NCBI RefSeq assembly: GCF_001507435.1
Contig: NZ_LMWH01000161.1
Coordinates: 67,563-131,562 of the forward strand
DNA from: Streptomyces sp. NRRL F-5122
GTDB lineage: Bacteria; Actinomycetota; Actinomycetes; Streptomycetales; Streptomycetaceae
Reading direction: 5' to 3'
Length of the DNA stretch: 64,000 bases
Part shown: positions 37,084 through 46,340 of the stretch, in pieces
Position numbering within the stretch: position 1 is the first letter of the stretch
Layout of the letters: every line of letters begins with the position of its first letter
Notes under the pieces: generated by a model
What the model saw: the letters and a program-made list of their open reading frames with translations, nothing else
Databases searched by the model: none
What the model was told of the DNA's origin: nothing
Translations under genes and position numbers: made by a program

Positions 37084-38021
37084 GCGCCCTCCCGCAGCAG
37101 TTCGTAGCCGTGATCGATCAGCCCGGCGAGTTGTTTGACGTGGTCCTCGGAGGGTTCGTGCAGCGGCGGCCGCACCTCGCCGACGTCGAGGCCGCGCAGA
37201 CGCACCCCCGCCTTGACGAGCGAGACGGCGTATCCGCGGCCCTGGGCGCGCAGTTCGACGAACGGGCGGTAGAACCCGTCGAGGAGCCGGTGGGCGGTGG
37301 TGTCGTCGCCGGTGCCCAGCGCCCTGTGGAAGGCGAGGGCGATCTCCGGGACGAAGCAGAACACGGCGGAGGAGTAGAGCGAGATGCCGATGCCGCGGTA
37401 GGCGAGCTGGGTCTGCTCGGCGGTCGGCAGTCCGTTGAAGTAGAGGAAGTCGTCCGGGCCCTCGGTCCGTACGGTGCTCACGATGCGCTGCATCAGGTCC
37501 AGGTCGCCGAGCCCGTCCTTGAAGCCGATGACGCCGTCGGTGCGGGCCAGCTCGACCACCGTCCGGGGTGTGAACACGGCGTTGTCGCGCTGGTAGACGA
37601 TGGTCGGCAACGAGGTCGACGCGGCCAGCTCACGGTAGTGCCGCAGCAGTCCCTCCTGCCCGGCGAGCACAAGATAGGGAGGCATGGCGAGCAGCCCGTC
37701 CGCTCCGGCCTCCTCGGCCAGCCCGGCGTAGCGCCGGGCGAGCGCGGTCCCGTAGCCCGCGCCGGCCACGACCGGCACCCGCCCCTCCGCCGCCTCGACG
37801 GCCGCACGGACGCACGCCTGGAACTCCTCGGGCGTGAGCGCGTGGAACTCGCCCGTGCCGCAGCACGCGAAGACGGCCGCGGCGCCCGCCTCGACGCCCG
37901 CGCGGACATGCGCGCGGTAGACGTCGAGGGCGACGGAGCCGTCCGGTCCGTACGCCGTCACGGGGAAGAACAGCGGCCCACTGGGGATGCTGAGGCGAGC
38001 GGCAAGAGGGGCTGGCGACAC
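37080..38021 (-). CDS. kdgD: 5-dehydro-4-deoxyglucarate dehydratase KdgD
   Basis: A GTG with AAGGGAG upstream gives 313 residues. The DHDPS fold has FFPVTAYGPDG, CCGTGEFHALTPEEF and the Schiff-base lysine in VIGFKDGLGDLD near residue 178, and the GLPTAEQTQLAYRGIG stretch typical of KdgD. It dehydrates and decarboxylates 5-dehydro-4-deoxyglucarate to 2,5-dioxovalerate, the substrate expected for the dehydrogenase at 23860-25389. It is divergent from the uronate dehydrogenase-like gene. Confidence 0.88.
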   Translation of the reverse strand: MSPAPLAARLSIPSGPLFFPVTAYGPDGSVALDVYRAHVRAGVEAGAAAVFACCGTGEFHALTPEEFQACVRAAVEAAEGRVPVVAGAGYGTALARRYAGLAEEAGADGLLAMPPYLVLAGQEGLLRHYRELAASTSLPTIVYQRDNAVFTPRTVVELARTDGVIGFKDGLGDLDLMQRIVSTVRTEGPDDFLYFNGLPTAEQTQLAYRGIGISLYSSAVFCFVPEIALAFHRALGTGDDTTAHRLLDGFYRPFVELRAQGRGYAVSLVKAGVRLRGLDVGEVRPPLHEPSEDHVKQLAGLIDHGYELLREGA

Positions 38022-38189
38022 GGGCTCTCCCTTGAACAGGGGCTCATATGTGGACCGGACCTCGTACTCGGTGCACGTTTCTGATCCATGTCCATGTCTC
38101 TGAACGCGCTTACGCTACGGGGCCTCTCGCGGCAGGTCAAGCGCACAAACGGGCAACTCAGCAGCGGATTCCGCCTCCTCGCGCGACAC

Positions 38190-38219
38190 TTGACGGGTCA
38201 CGCGAACGCTTCGTAGCGT
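38190..38219 (+). promoter_or_regulatory. Candidate promoter for the uronate dehydrogenase-like gene
   Basis: In the 301-bp divergent gap between kdgD and the next gene, TTGACG (38190-38195), an 18-bp spacer and TAGCGT (38214-38219) match the housekeeping promoter pattern of Streptomyces. This leaves a leader of roughly 95 nt. The rest of the gap should hold the kdgD promoter; I see no clear operator. Confidence 0.5.
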
Positions 38220-38322
38220 GTCTATGAGTGTGAATGCTGTACATGAATGCGGCCGCTGCCTCCAGAAGTGAACCCCCGGGGTGCCCCGGAGGCGCACGAG
38301 CCGAGGACAAGGAGACCCGAGG

Positions 38323-39132
38323 ATGCCCGCTCCCCGCACCGTTCTGCTCACCGGCGCCGCCGGCGGACTCGGCACTCTGATGCGGGGTCTGCTGCCCCGG
38401 TACGGCTACGAGCTGCGGCTCCTCGACCTCCGGCCGATCGAGGGCGAGCCGGACGCGATCATCGCCGACCTCGCCGACCGGGAGGCCCTGCGCGAGGCGG
38501 TGCGCGGCGTCGACGCGATCGTCCACCTCGCGGGCATCTCCCTGGAGTCCACGTTCGAGAAGATCCTCAAGGCCAACATCGAGGGCACTTACCACCTGTA
38601 CGAGGCAGCCCGCGAGGAAGGCGTGCGCCGGATCGTGTTCGCCTCCTCCAACCACGCCGTCGGCTTCGTCCCGCGCCCCCGGGGCGACGACCCGCTGATC
38701 CCGATCGACACCCCGCGCCGGCCCGACACCTTCTACGGACTGTCCAAGTCCTTCGGCGAGGACCTCGCCCAGCTCTACTGGGACAAGCACGGGCTGGAAA
38801 CGGTCTCCGTACGCATCGGCTCCTGCTTCCCCGAGCCGACCAGCGTCCGCATGCTCTCGGTCTGGATGAGCCCCGAGGACGGCGCCCGGCTCTTCCACGC
38901 GGCCCTGACCGCCGAGCGCGTGGGGCACACGGTCGTCTACGGATCGTCCGCGAACACCCGCCTGTGGTGGGACCTGACCACCGCCCGGGCGCTCGGCTAC
39001 GAGCCGAGGGACGACTCCGAGCCCTTCGCCGAGAAGCTCGTCGCCGAGCAGGGTGAGCTGGAGGAGGGCAACCCGGCCCACGAACGTCTGGGCGGCCACT
39101 TCGTCACGGACCCGCCGATCTGGCCGTACTGA
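38323..39132 (+). CDS. NAD-dependent epimerase/dehydratase, probable uronate dehydrogenase
   Basis: The start at 38323 has AAGGAGA upstream and gives 269 residues; an ATG-less extension of 14 codons is less likely. The extended SDR fold has TGAAGGLGTLM at the N terminus, catalytic Ser in FASSNHAVG and YxxxK in FYGLSKSFGEDLA. The sequence and size fit the uronate dehydrogenases that oxidise D-glucuronate or D-galacturonate to the aldarolactone. Placement opposite KdgD supports this. Confidence 0.82.
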   Translation: MPAPRTVLLTGAAGGLGTLMRGLLPRYGYELRLLDLRPIEGEPDAIIADLADREALREAVRGVDAIVHLAGISLESTFEKILKANIEGTYHLYEAAREEGVRRIVFASSNHAVGFVPRPRGDDPLIPIDTPRRPDTFYGLSKSFGEDLAQLYWDKHGLETVSVRIGSCFPEPTSVRMLSVWMSPEDGARLFHAALTAERVGHTVVYGSSANTRLWWDLTTARALGYEPRDDSEPFAEKLVAEQGELEEGNPAHERLGGHFVTDPPIWPY

Positions 39133-39144
39133 CCGGGCACGGCA

Positions 39145-39185
39145 GGAGCGGGCGGGCACCGAACGGGCCCGCCCGCTCCGCTTTT
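39145..39185 (+). terminator. Terminator after the uronate dehydrogenase-like gene
   Basis: A perfect 13-bp stem (39145-39157 with 39167-39179) followed by GCTTTT, 12 bp after the stop. Confidence 0.85.
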
Positions 39186-39395
39186 CGGGCACCGGTGCTG
39201 CCCGATCCCACCCGCCGCCCCGCTCCCGCGCAGGTCCGAGACGGGCGCACGGTGAGCCGTTCGGGCGGGATCGGGCACAGTCGGGCACGCAACAGGCCTG
39301 GTCACCGTCGCGCACCGGCTGTAGAACATCCCCCAAGGACCCCACGGGGCCCGAACGGGCACAGCACGCAGCACGGTGAAAGGCAGGTGTGGGCG

Positions 39396-40166
39396 ATGAC
39401 GGCGAAGACGGCGGAGGAACGTCAACGCGAGATCGTCAAGGCCGCCCGCCGCACGGGTTCGGTCGACGTCACCTCGCTCGCCACGGAACTGGGCGTCGCC
39501 AAGGAGACCGTGCGTCGCGATCTGCGCGCCCTGGAGGACCACGGGCTGGTCCGCCGCACCCACGGCGGCGCCTATCCCGTGGAGAGCGCCGGCTTCGAGA
39601 CGACCCTCGCCTTCCGCGCCACCAGCCATGTGCCCGAGAAACGCCGTATCGCGGCCGCCGCGGCCGAGCTGCTGGGGGATGCCGAGACCGTCTTCGTGGA
39701 CGAGGGCTTCACCCCCCAGCTCATCGCCGAGGCGCTGCCACGGGACCGGCCGTTGACGGTGGTGACCGCATCCCTGGCCACCGCGGGTGCGCTCGCGGAG
39801 GCCGAGAACACGACCGTCCTGCTGCTGGGCGGCCGGGTGCGCTCCGGCACCCTCGCCACCGTGGACCACTGGACGACGAAGATGCTGGCCGGGTTCGTCG
39901 TCGACCTGGCGTTCATCGGCGCCAACGGCATCTCCCGCGAGCACGGGCTGACCACACCGGACCCCGCGGTCAGCGAGGTCAAGGCCCAGGCCATCCGCGC
40001 CTCCCGGCGCACGGTCTTCGCGGGTGTGCACACCAAATTCGGGGCGGTGAGCTTCTGCCGCTTCGCGGAGGTCGGCGCCTTGGAGGCGATCGTCACGAGC
40101 ACACTGCTGCCGGCCTCCGAGGCGCACCGCTACTCGTTGCTCGGCCCTCAGGTCATCCGGGTCTGA
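39396..40166 (+). CDS. DeoR-family regulator
   Basis: The 256-residue protein has an N-terminal DeoR helix-turn-helix (SLATELGVAKETVRRDLRAL near residue 25) with RRTHGGA after it, then a ribose-5-phosphate-isomerase-like sensor domain with FVDEGFTP and FIGANGISREHGLTTPD. It stands 97 bp before the sugar ABC operon in the same orientation and probably controls it, with a phosphorylated sugar as effector. The 210 bp before it contain repeated GGGCAC-like blocks but no operator I can name. Confidence 0.9.
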   Translation: MTAKTAEERQREIVKAARRTGSVDVTSLATELGVAKETVRRDLRALEDHGLVRRTHGGAYPVESAGFETTLAFRATSHVPEKRRIAAAAAELLGDAETVFVDEGFTPQLIAEALPRDRPLTVVTASLATAGALAEAENTTVLLLGGRVRSGTLATVDHWTTKMLAGFVVDLAFIGANGISREHGLTTPDPAVSEVKAQAIRASRRTVFAGVHTKFGAVSFCRFAEVGALEAIVTSTLLPASEAHRYSLLGPQVIRV

Positions 40167-40263
40167 GAGGGCCCGAGGACATCTGAAAAGCACCACCCAC
40201 TCCCCAAGGGACGCATTCACGCCGATCGCGCCCCTTATCTCCCCATACGTCCAGGAGCGATCC

Positions 40264-41634
40264 ATGCGCACCCAGAGCCGACGGAGGCCGCGAGCGATGC
40301 TCGCCACGGCCGCCGCAGGGACGCTGCTCGCCCCGCTTCTCTCCGGCTGCTGGGTCGGGGCGGGCGGGTCCGGTTCCGGCGGCAACTCCATCAATGTGCT
40401 GATGGTCAACAACCCGCAGATGGTGGAACTGCAGAAACTCACCGCCGCGCACTTCACGAAGGAGACCGGCATCAAGGTGAACTTCACCGTCCTGCCGGAG
40501 AACGACGTCCGCGACAAGATCAGCCAGGACTTCGCCAACCAGGCGGGCCAGTACGACGTCGCCACCCTGAGCAACTACGAGATACCGATCTACGCCCGCA
40601 ACGGCTGGCTGCACGAGATGGACTCGTACGTCTCCGCGGACCGCGCCTACGACGAGCAGGACGTCCTCAAGCCGATGCGACAGTCCCTGACGGGGGACGA
40701 CGGCAAGCTCTACGGGCAGCCCTTCTACGGCGAGTCGTCGTTCCTGATGTACCGCAAGGACGTCTTCGCCGAGAAGGGGCTGACGATGCCGGCCCACCCC
40801 ACCTGGCAGCAGGTGGCCGATCTCGCCGCGAAGGCGGACGGCGCGAAGCCCGGGATGCGGGGCATCTGCCTGCGCGGACTGCCCGGCTGGGGCGAACTCA
40901 TGGCTCCGCTCACCACGGTGGTGAACACCTTCGGCGGCACCTGGTTCGACAAGGGCTGGAAAGCGCACCTGAACTCGCCCGAGTTCGAGAAGGCGACGAA
41001 GTTCTATGTCGACCTGGTCCGTGAGCACGGCGAATCGGGCGCCGCCCAGTCCGGCTTCGCCGAGTGCCTGAACAACATGACCCAGGGCAAGGTCGCCATG
41101 TGGTACGACGCCACCTCCGCGGCCGGCCTCCTGGAAGCGCCCGACTCACCCGTCAAGGGCACGCTCGGCTACGCCCCCGCGCCGGTAGAGAAGACGCAGA
41201 ACTCCGGCTGGCTCTACACCTGGGCCTGGGGTCTGCAGAAGGCGTCACGGAACCCGGACAAGGCCTGGAAGTTCGTCTCCTGGGCGTCCGGCAAGGAGTA
41301 CGAGCAGCTCGTCGGTGACACCAGCGGCTGGGCCAACGTGCCCGCAGGCAAGCGCGCCTCCACGTACGAGAACGCGGCCTACCGCAAGGAGGCGGCCTCC
41401 TTCCAGGACATGACCCGCGAGGCCATCGAGGGCGCCCGGCCCACCGACCCCGGGGTCCAGCCGCGCCCCGCGCCCGGCATCCAGTTCGTCGGCATCCCCG
41501 AGTTCACCGACCTCGGTACCAAGGTCTCCCAGGAGATCAGCGCGGCCATCGCCGGGCGTCAGTCCGTCGAGTCGGCCCTGGACAAGTCCCAGAAGCTCGC
41601 CGAGCAGATCGCCAAGGAGTACGAGGGACGATGA
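40264..41634 (+). CDS. Sugar/polyol ABC transporter, substrate-binding lipoprotein
   Basis: The 456-residue family 1 binding protein has a basic N terminus, signal segment and lipobox LLSGC. ITGIKVNFTVLPENDVRDKI-like and the DVATLSNYEIPIYARNGW regions match polyol/maltose-type binding proteins. The stop overlaps the next start. It captures the sugar outside the cell for the following two permeases; the ATPase is not encoded here, and in Streptomyces a shared MsiK ATPase commonly serves such systems. Confidence 0.92.
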   Translation: MRTQSRRRPRAMLATAAAGTLLAPLLSGCWVGAGGSGSGGNSINVLMVNNPQMVELQKLTAAHFTKETGIKVNFTVLPENDVRDKISQDFANQAGQYDVATLSNYEIPIYARNGWLHEMDSYVSADRAYDEQDVLKPMRQSLTGDDGKLYGQPFYGESSFLMYRKDVFAEKGLTMPAHPTWQQVADLAAKADGAKPGMRGICLRGLPGWGELMAPLTTVVNTFGGTWFDKGWKAHLNSPEFEKATKFYVDLVREHGESGAAQSGFAECLNNMTQGKVAMWYDATSAAGLLEAPDSPVKGTLGYAPAPVEKTQNSGWLYTWAWGLQKASRNPDKAWKFVSWASGKEYEQLVGDTSGWANVPAGKRASTYENAAYRKEAASFQDMTREAIEGARPTDPGVQPRPAPGIQFVGIPEFTDLGTKVSQEISAAIAGRQSVESALDKSQKLAEQIAKEYEGR

Positions 41635-42569
41635 CCGCCACCACCACGGCCTCCATGGCCGCGACACCCGCACGCACCGCCCGTCCGCCCTCCGCCCGGC
41701 TGCGCTCCTGGGCCACCAGGGCGCCGCTTCTGCCGGCCCTGATCTTCATGATCGTCGTGACCCAGCTGCCCTTCGTGGCCACGCTGGTGATCTCGTTCTT
41801 CGACTGGAACGCCCTGTACCCCAAGGCGCGCCACTTCACGGGGCTCGACAACTACCACCAGGTCCTGACCGACCCCGACCTGCGCCACTCGGTGTGGACG
41901 ACGGTCCTGCTGACCGTCGCGGTGGTCCTGGTCAGCCTGATCCTCGGCCTCGGTCTCGCGCTCCTGCTGGACCGCAGGTTCCGCGGCCGGGGCATCGTCC
42001 GCACCCTGCTGATCGCCCCTTTCCTGGTGGTCCCGGTCGCCGCCGCCCTGCTGTGGAAGCACGTGCTCTACAACCCCGAATACGGCCTGCTGAACGGTCT
42101 GCTGCACTACGTGGGCGGCCCCCAGCCGGACTGGATCTCGAACACCCCACTCCTCGCGGTCGAGGCCTCGCTGGTCTGGCAGTGGACGCCGTTCATGATG
42201 CTGATCCTGCTGGCCGGCCTGCAGAGCCGCGACCATCAGCAGATCGAGGCGGCACGGGTGGACGGCGCGAGCGACTGGCAGATCTTCCGCCATCTGACAC
42301 TGCCCCACCTGCGCCGCTACCTCGAACTCGGCGCCCTGCTCGGCTCGATCTACATCGTGCAGAACTTCGACGCGGTGTTCACGCTCACCTCCGGAGGCCT
42401 GGGCACCGCGAACCTGCCCTACACCGTCTACCAGAGCTTCTACCAGGCCCACGAGAACGGCCTCGCCTCGGCCGCCGGCGTCTTGGTCGTCATCGGCTCC
42501 ATCGTCATCGCGACCTTCGCCCTGCGCGTGGTGTCGTCCCTGTTCCGCGAGGAGGTGTCCCGCGCATGA
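41631..42569 (+). CDS. Sugar/polyol ABC transporter, permease 1
   Basis: The 312-residue MalF-type permease has six spans, with the EAA loop EAARVDGASDWQIFRHLTLP near residue 205. The ATG overlaps the binding-protein stop and its stop overlaps the next ATG. Confidence 0.93.
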   Translation: MTATTTASMAATPARTARPPSARLRSWATRAPLLPALIFMIVVTQLPFVATLVISFFDWNALYPKARHFTGLDNYHQVLTDPDLRHSVWTTVLLTVAVVLVSLILGLGLALLLDRRFRGRGIVRTLLIAPFLVVPVAAALLWKHVLYNPEYGLLNGLLHYVGGPQPDWISNTPLLAVEASLVWQWTPFMMLILLAGLQSRDHQQIEAARVDGASDWQIFRHLTLPHLRRYLELGALLGSIYIVQNFDAVFTLTSGGLGTANLPYTVYQSFYQAHENGLASAAGVLVVIGSIVIATFALRVVSSLFREEVSRA

Positions 42570-43411
42570 GCGCCGTCGCCGTACGCATTCGCCGCCGCCG
42601 CGGAGCGGGCCTCGGCCTGCTGGCCTGGCTGATCGGTCTGCTGTTCTTCCTGCCCATCGCCTGGATGGCCCTGACGTCGTTCCACTCGGAGGCCGACGCC
42701 GCGACGAACCCGCCGTCCTTCGGCGCCGCCCTGACCCTGGACGGCTACCGGGACTTCTTCGGCGTGGGCGGCGGGGCGAGCCCCTGGCCCGCACTGATCA
42801 ACTCGACCGTGGCGTCGCTGGTGTCGACGCTGTGCGTCCTGCTGCTGGCCCTCCCCGCGGCCTACGCGCTCTCCGTCCGCCGGGTGAAGAAGTGGACGGA
42901 CGTCCTGTTCTTCTTCCTCTCCACCAAGATGCTCCCGGTGGTGGCGGGGCTGCTGCCGATCTACCTGTTCGCGAAGAACGCCGGGATGCTGGACAACATC
43001 TGGCTCCTGGTCATCCTCTACACCTCGATGAACCTCCCCATCGCGGTGTGGATGATGCAGTCGTTCCTCGCCGAGGTCCCGGTGGCGGTGATCGAGGCGG
43101 CACAGATCGACGGTGCCCGGCTGCCGACCGTCCTGGCCCGTGTGGTGGCTCCGATTGCGCTGCCCGGCATCGCCGCAACCGCCCTGATCTGCTTCATCTT
43201 CAGCTGGAACGAACTGCTCTTCGCCCGGGTGCTCACGGGCGTGGTCGCCGAGACCGCCCCCGTCTTCCTGACCGGCTTCATCACCAGTCAGGGCCTGTTC
43301 CTGGCGAAGGTGTGCGCCGCGTCGCTCGTCATCTCCCTGCCGGTGCTCGCCGCGGGATTCGCCGCCCAGGACAAGCTGGTCCAGGGCCTGTCGTTGGGAG
43401 CCGTGAAATGA
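42566..43411 (+). CDS. Sugar/polyol ABC transporter, permease 2
   Basis: The 281-residue MalG-type permease has six spans; the EAA loop is EAAQIDGARLPTVLARVVAP near residue 175. Partner of permease 1. Its stop overlaps the dehydrogenase start, so uptake and oxidation are coupled. Confidence 0.93.
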   Translation: MSAVAVRIRRRRGAGLGLLAWLIGLLFFLPIAWMALTSFHSEADAATNPPSFGAALTLDGYRDFFGVGGGASPWPALINSTVASLVSTLCVLLLALPAAYALSVRRVKKWTDVLFFFLSTKMLPVVAGLLPIYLFAKNAGMLDNIWLLVILYTSMNLPIAVWMMQSFLAEVPVAVIEAAQIDGARLPTVLARVVAPIALPGIAATALICFIFSWNELLFARVLTGVVAETAPVFLTGFITSQGLFLAKVCAASLVISLPVLAAGFAAQDKLVQGLSLGAVK

Positions 43412-44397
43412 AGGCCGCCGTCATCGAGTCCGTGGGCCACGCCGTCGTCTCCGAGGTCCCCGACCCGGCACCCGGGCCCCGCGAGGTCGTCGTCGAGGTC
43501 GCGGCCTGCGGTCTGTGCGGCACGGATCTGCACATCCTCCAGGGCGAGTTCGCGCCCAAGCTGCCGATCGTGCCGGGACACGAGTTCGCGGGCGAAGTGG
43601 TCGCGGTGGGGACCCAGGTCACCGAGGTGTCCGTCGGCGACCAGGTGGCCGTGGACCCGTCGCTGTACTGCTACGAGTGCCGGTACTGCCGTACCGGCCA
43701 CAACAACCTCTGCGAGCGGTGGGCGGCCATCGGCGTGACGACGGCCGGCGGGGCGGCGCAGTACGCGGTGGCCCCGGTCGCCAACTGCGTGAAGCTCCCC
43801 GAGCACATCCGCACCGAGGACGCGGCGCTGATCGAACCGCTGTCCTGCGCGGTGCGCGGCTACGACGTCCTGCAGTCCCGTCTCGGCGCGCACGTCCTCG
43901 TCTACGGCTCCGGGACCATGGGCCTGATGATGCTGGAGCTGGCCAAGCGGACGGGCGCGGCGAGCGTGGACGTGGTCGACCTGAACCCGGCACGCCTGGA
44001 GACCGCGCAGCGGCTGGGCGTCTCGGCGACCGCCGCGAGCGCGGACGAACTGGACCGTCCGCAGGGCTGGGACGTGGTGGTGGACGCCACGGGCAACGCC
44101 GCCGCGATCCAGGACGGCCTCGGGCGGGTGGCGAAGGCGGGCACCTTCCTGCAGTTCGGCGTGGCGGACTACGCGACGCGGGTCACCATCGACCCCTACC
44201 GGATCTACAACCAGGAGATCACGATCACCGGCTCGATGGCGGTGCTGCACAGCTACGAGCGGGCGGCGGAGCTGTTCGCGGGCGGTGTGCTCGATCCCGA
44301 GATCTTCATCAGCGACCGGATCCCGCTGGAGCGCTATCCGCAGGCGCTGGAGCAGTTCGCGGCGGGGGTGGGACGCAAGATCGTGGTGGTGCCGTAG
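43408..44397 (+). CDS. Zinc-dependent polyol/sugar alcohol dehydrogenase (MDR family)
   Basis: The 329-residue medium-chain dehydrogenase has the catalytic zinc ligands in CGLCGTDLH and GHEFAGEV, the structural zinc Cys set in CYECRYCRTGHNNLCE, and a nucleotide-binding GSGTMGLMMLE. An Asp at the end of the second strand (VVDLNP) favours NAD. The operon with a sugar-alcohol-type importer suggests a sorbitol, arabitol or xylitol substrate. Confidence 0.9.
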   Translation: MKAAVIESVGHAVVSEVPDPAPGPREVVVEVAACGLCGTDLHILQGEFAPKLPIVPGHEFAGEVVAVGTQVTEVSVGDQVAVDPSLYCYECRYCRTGHNNLCERWAAIGVTTAGGAAQYAVAPVANCVKLPEHIRTEDAALIEPLSCAVRGYDVLQSRLGAHVLVYGSGTMGLMMLELAKRTGAASVDVVDLNPARLETAQRLGVSATAASADELDRPQGWDVVVDATGNAAAIQDGLGRVAKAGTFLQFGVADYATRVTIDPYRIYNQEITITGSMAVLHSYERAAELFAGGVLDPEIFISDRIPLERYPQALEQFAAGVGRKIVVVP

Positions 44398-44407
44398 CGT
44401 CGCGGGC

Positions 44408-44442
44408 AGGGGGGCCGGGCGCGTCATCCGTTCGGCCCCCTT
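44408..44442 (+). terminator. Terminator after the polyol operon
   Basis: A 10-bp stem (44408-44417 with 44433-44442) including one G-U pair lies 11 bp after the dehydrogenase stop. Confidence 0.75.
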
Positions 44443-44482
44443 GGTAAGGGAACGGTAAAGCGGTCCCGCTCGTTCACAGGTC

Positions 44483-45697
44483 ATGACAGCTATGACCCCC
44501 GGCTCGAACATCCCGCTCGGAGCCACTCGCGTGACGGTCGACGTCGCCGCCCCGGTGCGGCTCGACGTGTCGGCCCTGCTGCTCACCTCCGATGGCAAGG
44601 TGCGCTCCGACGACGACTTCATCTTCTACAACCAGCCTTCGGGGCCGGGCGTCACCTACCGCTCGGGCGGCGGGACGAACCCCGACGCCATCATGGTCGA
44701 CACCGCCTCCGTGCCCTCCGGTATCGAGAAGATCGTCGTCACCGCGAGCCCCGACGCCGCCGGTCAGACCTTCCAGGGCATCGAGCCCACGGCCACTGTT
44801 CGCAACGCCGACGACAACTCCGTCCTCGCCACCTTCACCCCGCCCCAGCTCGGCGCGGAGACGGCCCTGGTCGTCGTCGAGGTCTACGTCCGCAACGGCG
44901 CCTGGAAGGCCCGTGCCGTCGGCCAGGGCTACGCGAACGGCCTGGCGGGCATCGCCACCGACTTCGGGGTCAGCGTGGAGGAGCCGGTCGCGCCCGCCCA
45001 GCCCGTCGCCCCGGCCGCGCCGCCGATGCAGCCGCCCGCCGCCCCGCCGGCGCCCACCCTGGCCGCCCCGCCGGCTCCCCCCGCTCCCCCGGCTCCGCCC
45101 GCCCCCGTTCCCGGCGCCGGAAAGATCAACCTCGACAAGGGCCGCGTCAGCCTTCAGAAGAACCAGACCGTCTCCCTCGTCAAGGGCGGCCGCCCGCTGC
45201 TCTCGCAGGTCAAGATGGGCCTGGGCTGGGAGCCCGCCTTCCGGGGCAAGGACATCGACCTGGACGCGTCCGTCATCGCCTACGGCCCGCAGCGCAATCA
45301 CATCGACAGCTGCTACTTCGGCAAGCTGACGATCCTGAACGGCTCCGTCAAGCACTCCGGCGACAACCTCACGGGTGAGGGCGGTGGCGACGACGAGGTC
45401 ATCGTGGTCGACCTCGGACGCCTGCCCCAGGAGGTCACCGGCCTCGTGTTCACCGTGAACTCCTTCTCCGGGCAGAAGTTCACGGAGGTCGCCAAGGCCT
45501 ACTGCCGCCTCGTGGACGCCGCCACCGACCAGGAGCTGGTCCGCTTCGACCTCACCGGCGCCGAAGCGCAGACGGGCGTCATGATGGCCAAGCTCATCCG
45601 GCAGTTCTCCGGTGAGTGGGAGATGACGGCCATGGGCGACTTCGTCAAGGCCCGCACGGTGCGGAACATGGTGAAGCCGGCGGCCCAGGCCCTCTAG
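44483..45697 (+). CDS. Double TerD-domain protein
   Basis: The 404-residue protein has two TerD-like halves, residues 1 to about 168 and about 212-404, joined by a linker of about 40 residues made almost wholly of Ala, Pro and Gln. The first half has the TerD calcium-site signature DDDFIFYNQ and the second keeps GEGGGDDEVIVVDL. No signal peptide. TerD proteins bind calcium and are linked to tellurite and stress response; in Streptomyces they are numerous and tied to differentiation. A second ATG nine bases in is an alternative start. Confidence 0.9.
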   Translation: MTAMTPGSNIPLGATRVTVDVAAPVRLDVSALLLTSDGKVRSDDDFIFYNQPSGPGVTYRSGGGTNPDAIMVDTASVPSGIEKIVVTASPDAAGQTFQGIEPTATVRNADDNSVLATFTPPQLGAETALVVVEVYVRNGAWKARAVGQGYANGLAGIATDFGVSVEEPVAPAQPVAPAAPPMQPPAAPPAPTLAAPPAPPAPPAPPAPVPGAGKINLDKGRVSLQKNQTVSLVKGGRPLLSQVKMGLGWEPAFRGKDIDLDASVIAYGPQRNHIDSCYFGKLTILNGSVKHSGDNLTGEGGGDDEVIVVDLGRLPQEVTGLVFTVNSFSGQKFTEVAKAYCRLVDAATDQELVRFDLTGAEAQTGVMMAKLIRQFSGEWEMTAMGDFVKARTVRNMVKPAAQAL

Positions 45698-45715
45698 TAC
45701 CCGGGCAGAACACCT

Positions 45716-45743
45716 GCGGGCTCCCCTTCATCCGGGAGCCCGC
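45716..45743. terminator. Bidirectional terminator between TerD and tetR-type genes
   Basis: A perfect 10-bp stem (45716-45725 with 45734-45743) with an 8-nt loop in the 60-bp gap between convergent stops. Confidence 0.85.
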
Positions 45744-45757
45744 GGGCGGCCGGGCTC

Positions 45758-46324
45758 CTACGGCCGCAACCCGTCGGTGAGCAGCGACAGATAGCGGCGG
45801 ATGTGCTCGCCCCGGCCGTCGGCCAGTTCCGAGGCCGTCGCCACCCCGTGCGCGAGGCGCAGCACCTCGATCGGCTCGAGGTCCTCCCGCAGGGTCCCCT
45901 CCCGCTGCGCCGCCTCGACCAGGCGCCCCGCCGCCTCCTTCATGGACGTGCCGCACGCCGTGACGGCCAGCGAACTGCCGTCCGTGACGGCCGATCCCAG
46001 CAGGGCCTTCATCCCGCGTACCTGGATGGTCCCGGCGCATAGCTCGTTGAGCCACTCCACCAGCGCCTCGCCCGGCGGCAGTTCCTTCGCGAGCTCGTCG
46101 GCGCGGGCGGCGATGGCCTCGATCCGGTCGACGTAGGCCGCCTCCAGCAGCGCCTGACGCGTCGGAAAGTGCCGGTAGAGCGTGCCGGATCCGACCCCCG
46201 CCCGCTTGGCGATGTCATCGAGCGACGCGTTCTCCCCGTGCTCGGCGAATGCGACGGCCGCCGCCTTCAGCAACCGCTCATAGTTGCGACGGGCGTCCGC
46301 GCGCATGGGTCTGACCTGCGACAT
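45758..46324 (-). CDS. TetR-family regulator
   Basis: The 188-residue protein has an N-terminal TetR helix-turn-helix with ASLDDIAKRAGVGSGTLYRHF near residue 30, of the SbtR-like group with its characteristic C-terminal domain. It is divergent from an MFS exporter across 155 bp that hold a large palindrome. Confidence 0.92.
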   Translation of the reverse strand: MSQVRPMRADARRNYERLLKAAAVAFAEHGENASLDDIAKRAGVGSGTLYRHFPTRQALLEAAYVDRIEAIAARADELAKELPPGEALVEWLNELCAGTIQVRGMKALLGSAVTDGSSLAVTACGTSMKEAAGRLVEAAQREGTLREDLEPIEVLRLAHGVATASELADGRGEHIRRYLSLLTDGLRP

Positions 46325-46340
46325 CCAGTTACTCCTTGCA

